Source: Balneolaceae bacterium
GTDB taxonomy: Bacteria > Bacteroidota > Rhodothermia > Balneolales > Balneolaceae
Length of the DNA stretch: 6,989 nt
Direction of reading: 5' to 3'
Assembly: GCA_021767245.1 (NCBI GenBank)
Contig: JAASTO010000142.1
Span: 1-6,989 of the forward strand
The notes under the pieces were generated by a model, which was not told the DNA's origin, made no database searches, and was given only the letters and a program-made list of their open reading frames with translations. Of the stretch, positions 5,423-6,989 are shown one piece after another. How positions within the stretch are numbered: position 1 is the first letter of the stretch; each line of letters starts with the position of its first letter. Both the position numbers and the translations under genes were made by a program.

Positions 5423-6989
5423 TCACTGTTCCCATTTTTCAAAAAAGACCCCTCTGGTTCTGCCGTTTGAAGCTTCAAAACCTTTGATATTTCCGGCTTC
5501 ATCACGAACAAAAGTAACTTCAGATATTGGGAATCCGCCACTGAATTTATCTTCGGTTGTTGGGGAAAGTGGCATGTTATCCTCGATCAGGAATGTCTTC
5601 ATGGCCAGGGTACTATCATCCATGATGATATCATAAATGGTATCAATTTCCTCACTAAAGTAACGGCCTTCGTAGGTTTTCAACTCATCCATGGAAGGTT
5701 CAAACTCGATCCTTTTCGCCTGGTGATTTCCATTTTGATGTAAGGTCAAAGAATCGGCCGAACCATCTTCATTCCTGTGAAAGGTTACGGATGCATTCAC
5801 ACCAACCAAACTAAAGGTAGAATCGCTGGTGGCTGTGATATTGACCTCCGGCTGATTCGTAGCCTGAGTGTAGAGCCGGTCACCCTCCCGGTCAAACTTC
5901 AAAATGAAGCCCGGCATAATGCTTAACTCATACCGACCGGCAAGAGGATCAAAATCTTCCGGATCATATTCAAATACTGCGATTTCTTCATTGGTATCCC
6001 CTTCATTTTCTTTTTCCTGAAAGTGATCTGAGAAATATATATCCGTTACTTTATTCGCAATGCTGCCATCAAAATTCGAGAAGTTACTTTGGGTGACTAC
6101 AGCTGCATTGATCTTAGGAAATACCATGAGCATTGAACGGTGCGCAACATCTGCACCACCGTGCTCAAACCGCTTGAGCCCTTTATATTCCCCAACAAAC
6201 AATCCAAGTCCATAGCCTGTTTCTGTTCCGTTATTCAGCTTAAACGAGGTGGTCATCTCCTGAATCATATCTTCTGTTCCAACCTGAGGCTCTAACAAGT
6301 TTTCGATCCATTTTTTCAGATCCCCCATAGTGGAATGAATACCCCCTGCCCCGGCTCCACCACCCAGGTCAGTCACTTCCTGATAGCCTCCGTCTTCTGC
6401 AAAAGTGTACCCGTGAGACCGATTTTCAACAATTTGATACGGATCATTTCGGACCACCGTGTGAGACATGCCTATCGGTTCAAACACATTCTGTTTCATC
6501 CAACTTGGGAAATCTATTTCAGTCACACGCTCAATGACTTCCGTCATTAGCACATACCCGGTGTTATTGTAATTGAATTCTGCCCCGGGTACGTTTTGCA
6601 GTACAGGTTGATTTTGCACGATCTCAATAACTTTTTCCTGAGATAGATCCTGACTCATATTTTGGCCGGTCATAGCCATGAGGTTCAGGAATTCACGATA
6701 CCCACTGGTGTGATTCACCAGGTGGCGTAAGGTGACAACGTGTTCGAATTCCGGCAATTCCGGTATATATTTTCTCACATCATCATCCAGCGATATCTTC
6801 CCCTGCTCTTGTAAAAGCAGGAGCCCGAAGGTCAGGAACTGTTTTGAGGTTGACCCGATATTATGTACCGTCTCCTCATTCATTTTCAGATCATAAGCCA
6901 AGTTTGCCATGCCATAGGACCTTTGGAATAATACCTTATCATCCTGAGTGACCATGACAGCCGCACCCGGAACCTCTCCAGAATATTCT
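5423..6989 (-). CDS. class C beta-lactamase-fold serine hydrolase with two C-terminal beta domains, N-terminus outside window
   Basis: This belongs to the beta-lactamase-related penicillin-binding/esterase family (Pfam Beta-lactamase type), which covers D-aminopeptidases, carboxypeptidases and esterases. The frame stays open upstream of the ATG at 6955: the added codons read YSGEVPGAAV, a classic start of the catalytic domain. The true start and any signal peptide therefore lie beyond base 6989. Counting from the Met at 6955, the motifs are S35-x-x-K38 (GSTSK) with nucleophile Ser35, Y129-N-N131 (the YxN motif) and H265-G-G267 (the HxG motif); LVNHTSGY (79-86) is also typical. The catalytic domain ends near 310. 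An acidic linker (312-338) leads to two units beginning LAGRYEL (338) and YEGRYFS (428), probably small beta-barrel (lipocalin-like) domains. The catalytic set is complete. The substrate cannot be inferred, and a true beta-lactamase is unlikely given the extra domains. It is convergent with the HtrA-type gene, 38 bp between stops. Confidence 0.9.
   Translation of the reverse strand, partial: EYSGEVPGAAVMVTQDDKVLFQRSYGMANLAYDLKMNEETVHNIGSTSKQFLTFGLLLLQEQGKISLDDDVRKYIPELPEFEHVVTLRHLVNHTSGYREFLNLMAMTGQNMSQDLSQEKVIEIVQNQPVLQNVPGAEFNYNNTGYVLMTEVIERVTEIDFPSWMKQNVFEPIGMSHTVVRNDPYQIVENRSHGYTFAEDGGYQEVTDLGGGAGAGGIHSTMGDLKKWIENLLEPQVGTEDMIQEMTTSFKLNNGTETGYGLGLFVGEYKGLKRFEHGGADVAHRSMLMVFPKINAAVVTQSNFSNFDGSIANKVTDIYFSDHFQEKENEGDTNEEIAVFEYDPEDFDPLAGRYELSIMPGFILKFDREGDRLYTQATNQPEVNITATSDSTFSLVGVNASVTFHRNEDGSADSLTLHQNGNHQAKRIEFEPSMDELKTYEGRYFSEEIDTIYDIIMDDSTLAMKTFLIEDNMPLSPTTEDKFSGGFPISEVTFVRDEAGNIKGFEASNGRTRGVFFEKWEQ

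Noticed and set aside
6953..6955. ATG (minus strand) as the start of the serine hydrolase
   Set aside because: In-frame codons upstream encode YSGEVPGAAV, a conserved opening of the catalytic domain, and no signal peptide is seen at this Met; it is internal.
1..6989. Search for CRISPR arrays, insertion sequences, tRNA genes, toxin-antitoxin or phage-defence modules
   Set aside because: No direct repeat series, transposase, terminal repeats, tRNA-like fold or defence-type gene pair is visible; composition is even throughout with no sign of recent transfer.

Overview
The window looks like an ordinary chromosomal stretch from a member of the Bacteroidota/Balneolota (FCB) group. The reasons are moderate GC with even coding style, start codons mostly without Shine-Dalgarno sequences, and a gene set typical of that group: a LolD-type ATPase, a PnuC-family transporter with a thiamine pyrophosphokinase neighbour, NrnA, a lipoprotein HtrA, and a serine hydrolase with extra C-terminal domains. 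This placement is an inference; no rRNA or other marker gene is present.

Layout. Positions 1-681 (+) are the body of an ABC transporter ATPase of LolD type whose first codons lie just outside the window. Positions 760-1416 (+) are a PnuC-family vitamin transporter. It meets, tail to tail with only 10 bp between the stop codons, a thiamine pyrophosphokinase on the minus strand (1427-2041). A short divergent spacer (2042-2124) leads to a DHH/DHHA1 phosphoesterase of the NrnA family (2125-3093, +). Then follow, on the same strand, a receiver-GAF protein (3153-4088) and a lipoprotein HtrA-type protease with one PDZ domain (4182-5384). The right end (5423-6989, -) is a class C beta-lactamase-fold serine hydrolase that runs off the window at its N-terminus. 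Its probable rho-independent terminator sits inside the last codons of the protease gene.

How the genes relate. The clearest link is the transporter plus thiamine pyrophosphokinase. In this group, PnuC homologues next to that kinase are generally assigned as thiamine transporters (PnuT), with the kinase trapping imported thiamine as thiamine pyrophosphate. So the transporter is more likely PnuT than a nicotinamide riboside carrier. The ATPase (lipoprotein release), the HtrA lipoprotein and the exported-type serine hydrolase all relate to the cell envelope, but nothing in the sequence ties them into one pathway. NrnA is a housekeeping enzyme of nucleotide recycling.

I found no mobile element, CRISPR array, tRNA, rRNA or riboswitch, and no stretch over 100 bp without a gene. 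I do not see a previously undescribed system here. The most useful second looks are the transporter's substrate, the receiver-GAF protein without an output domain, and the terminator buried in coding sequence.
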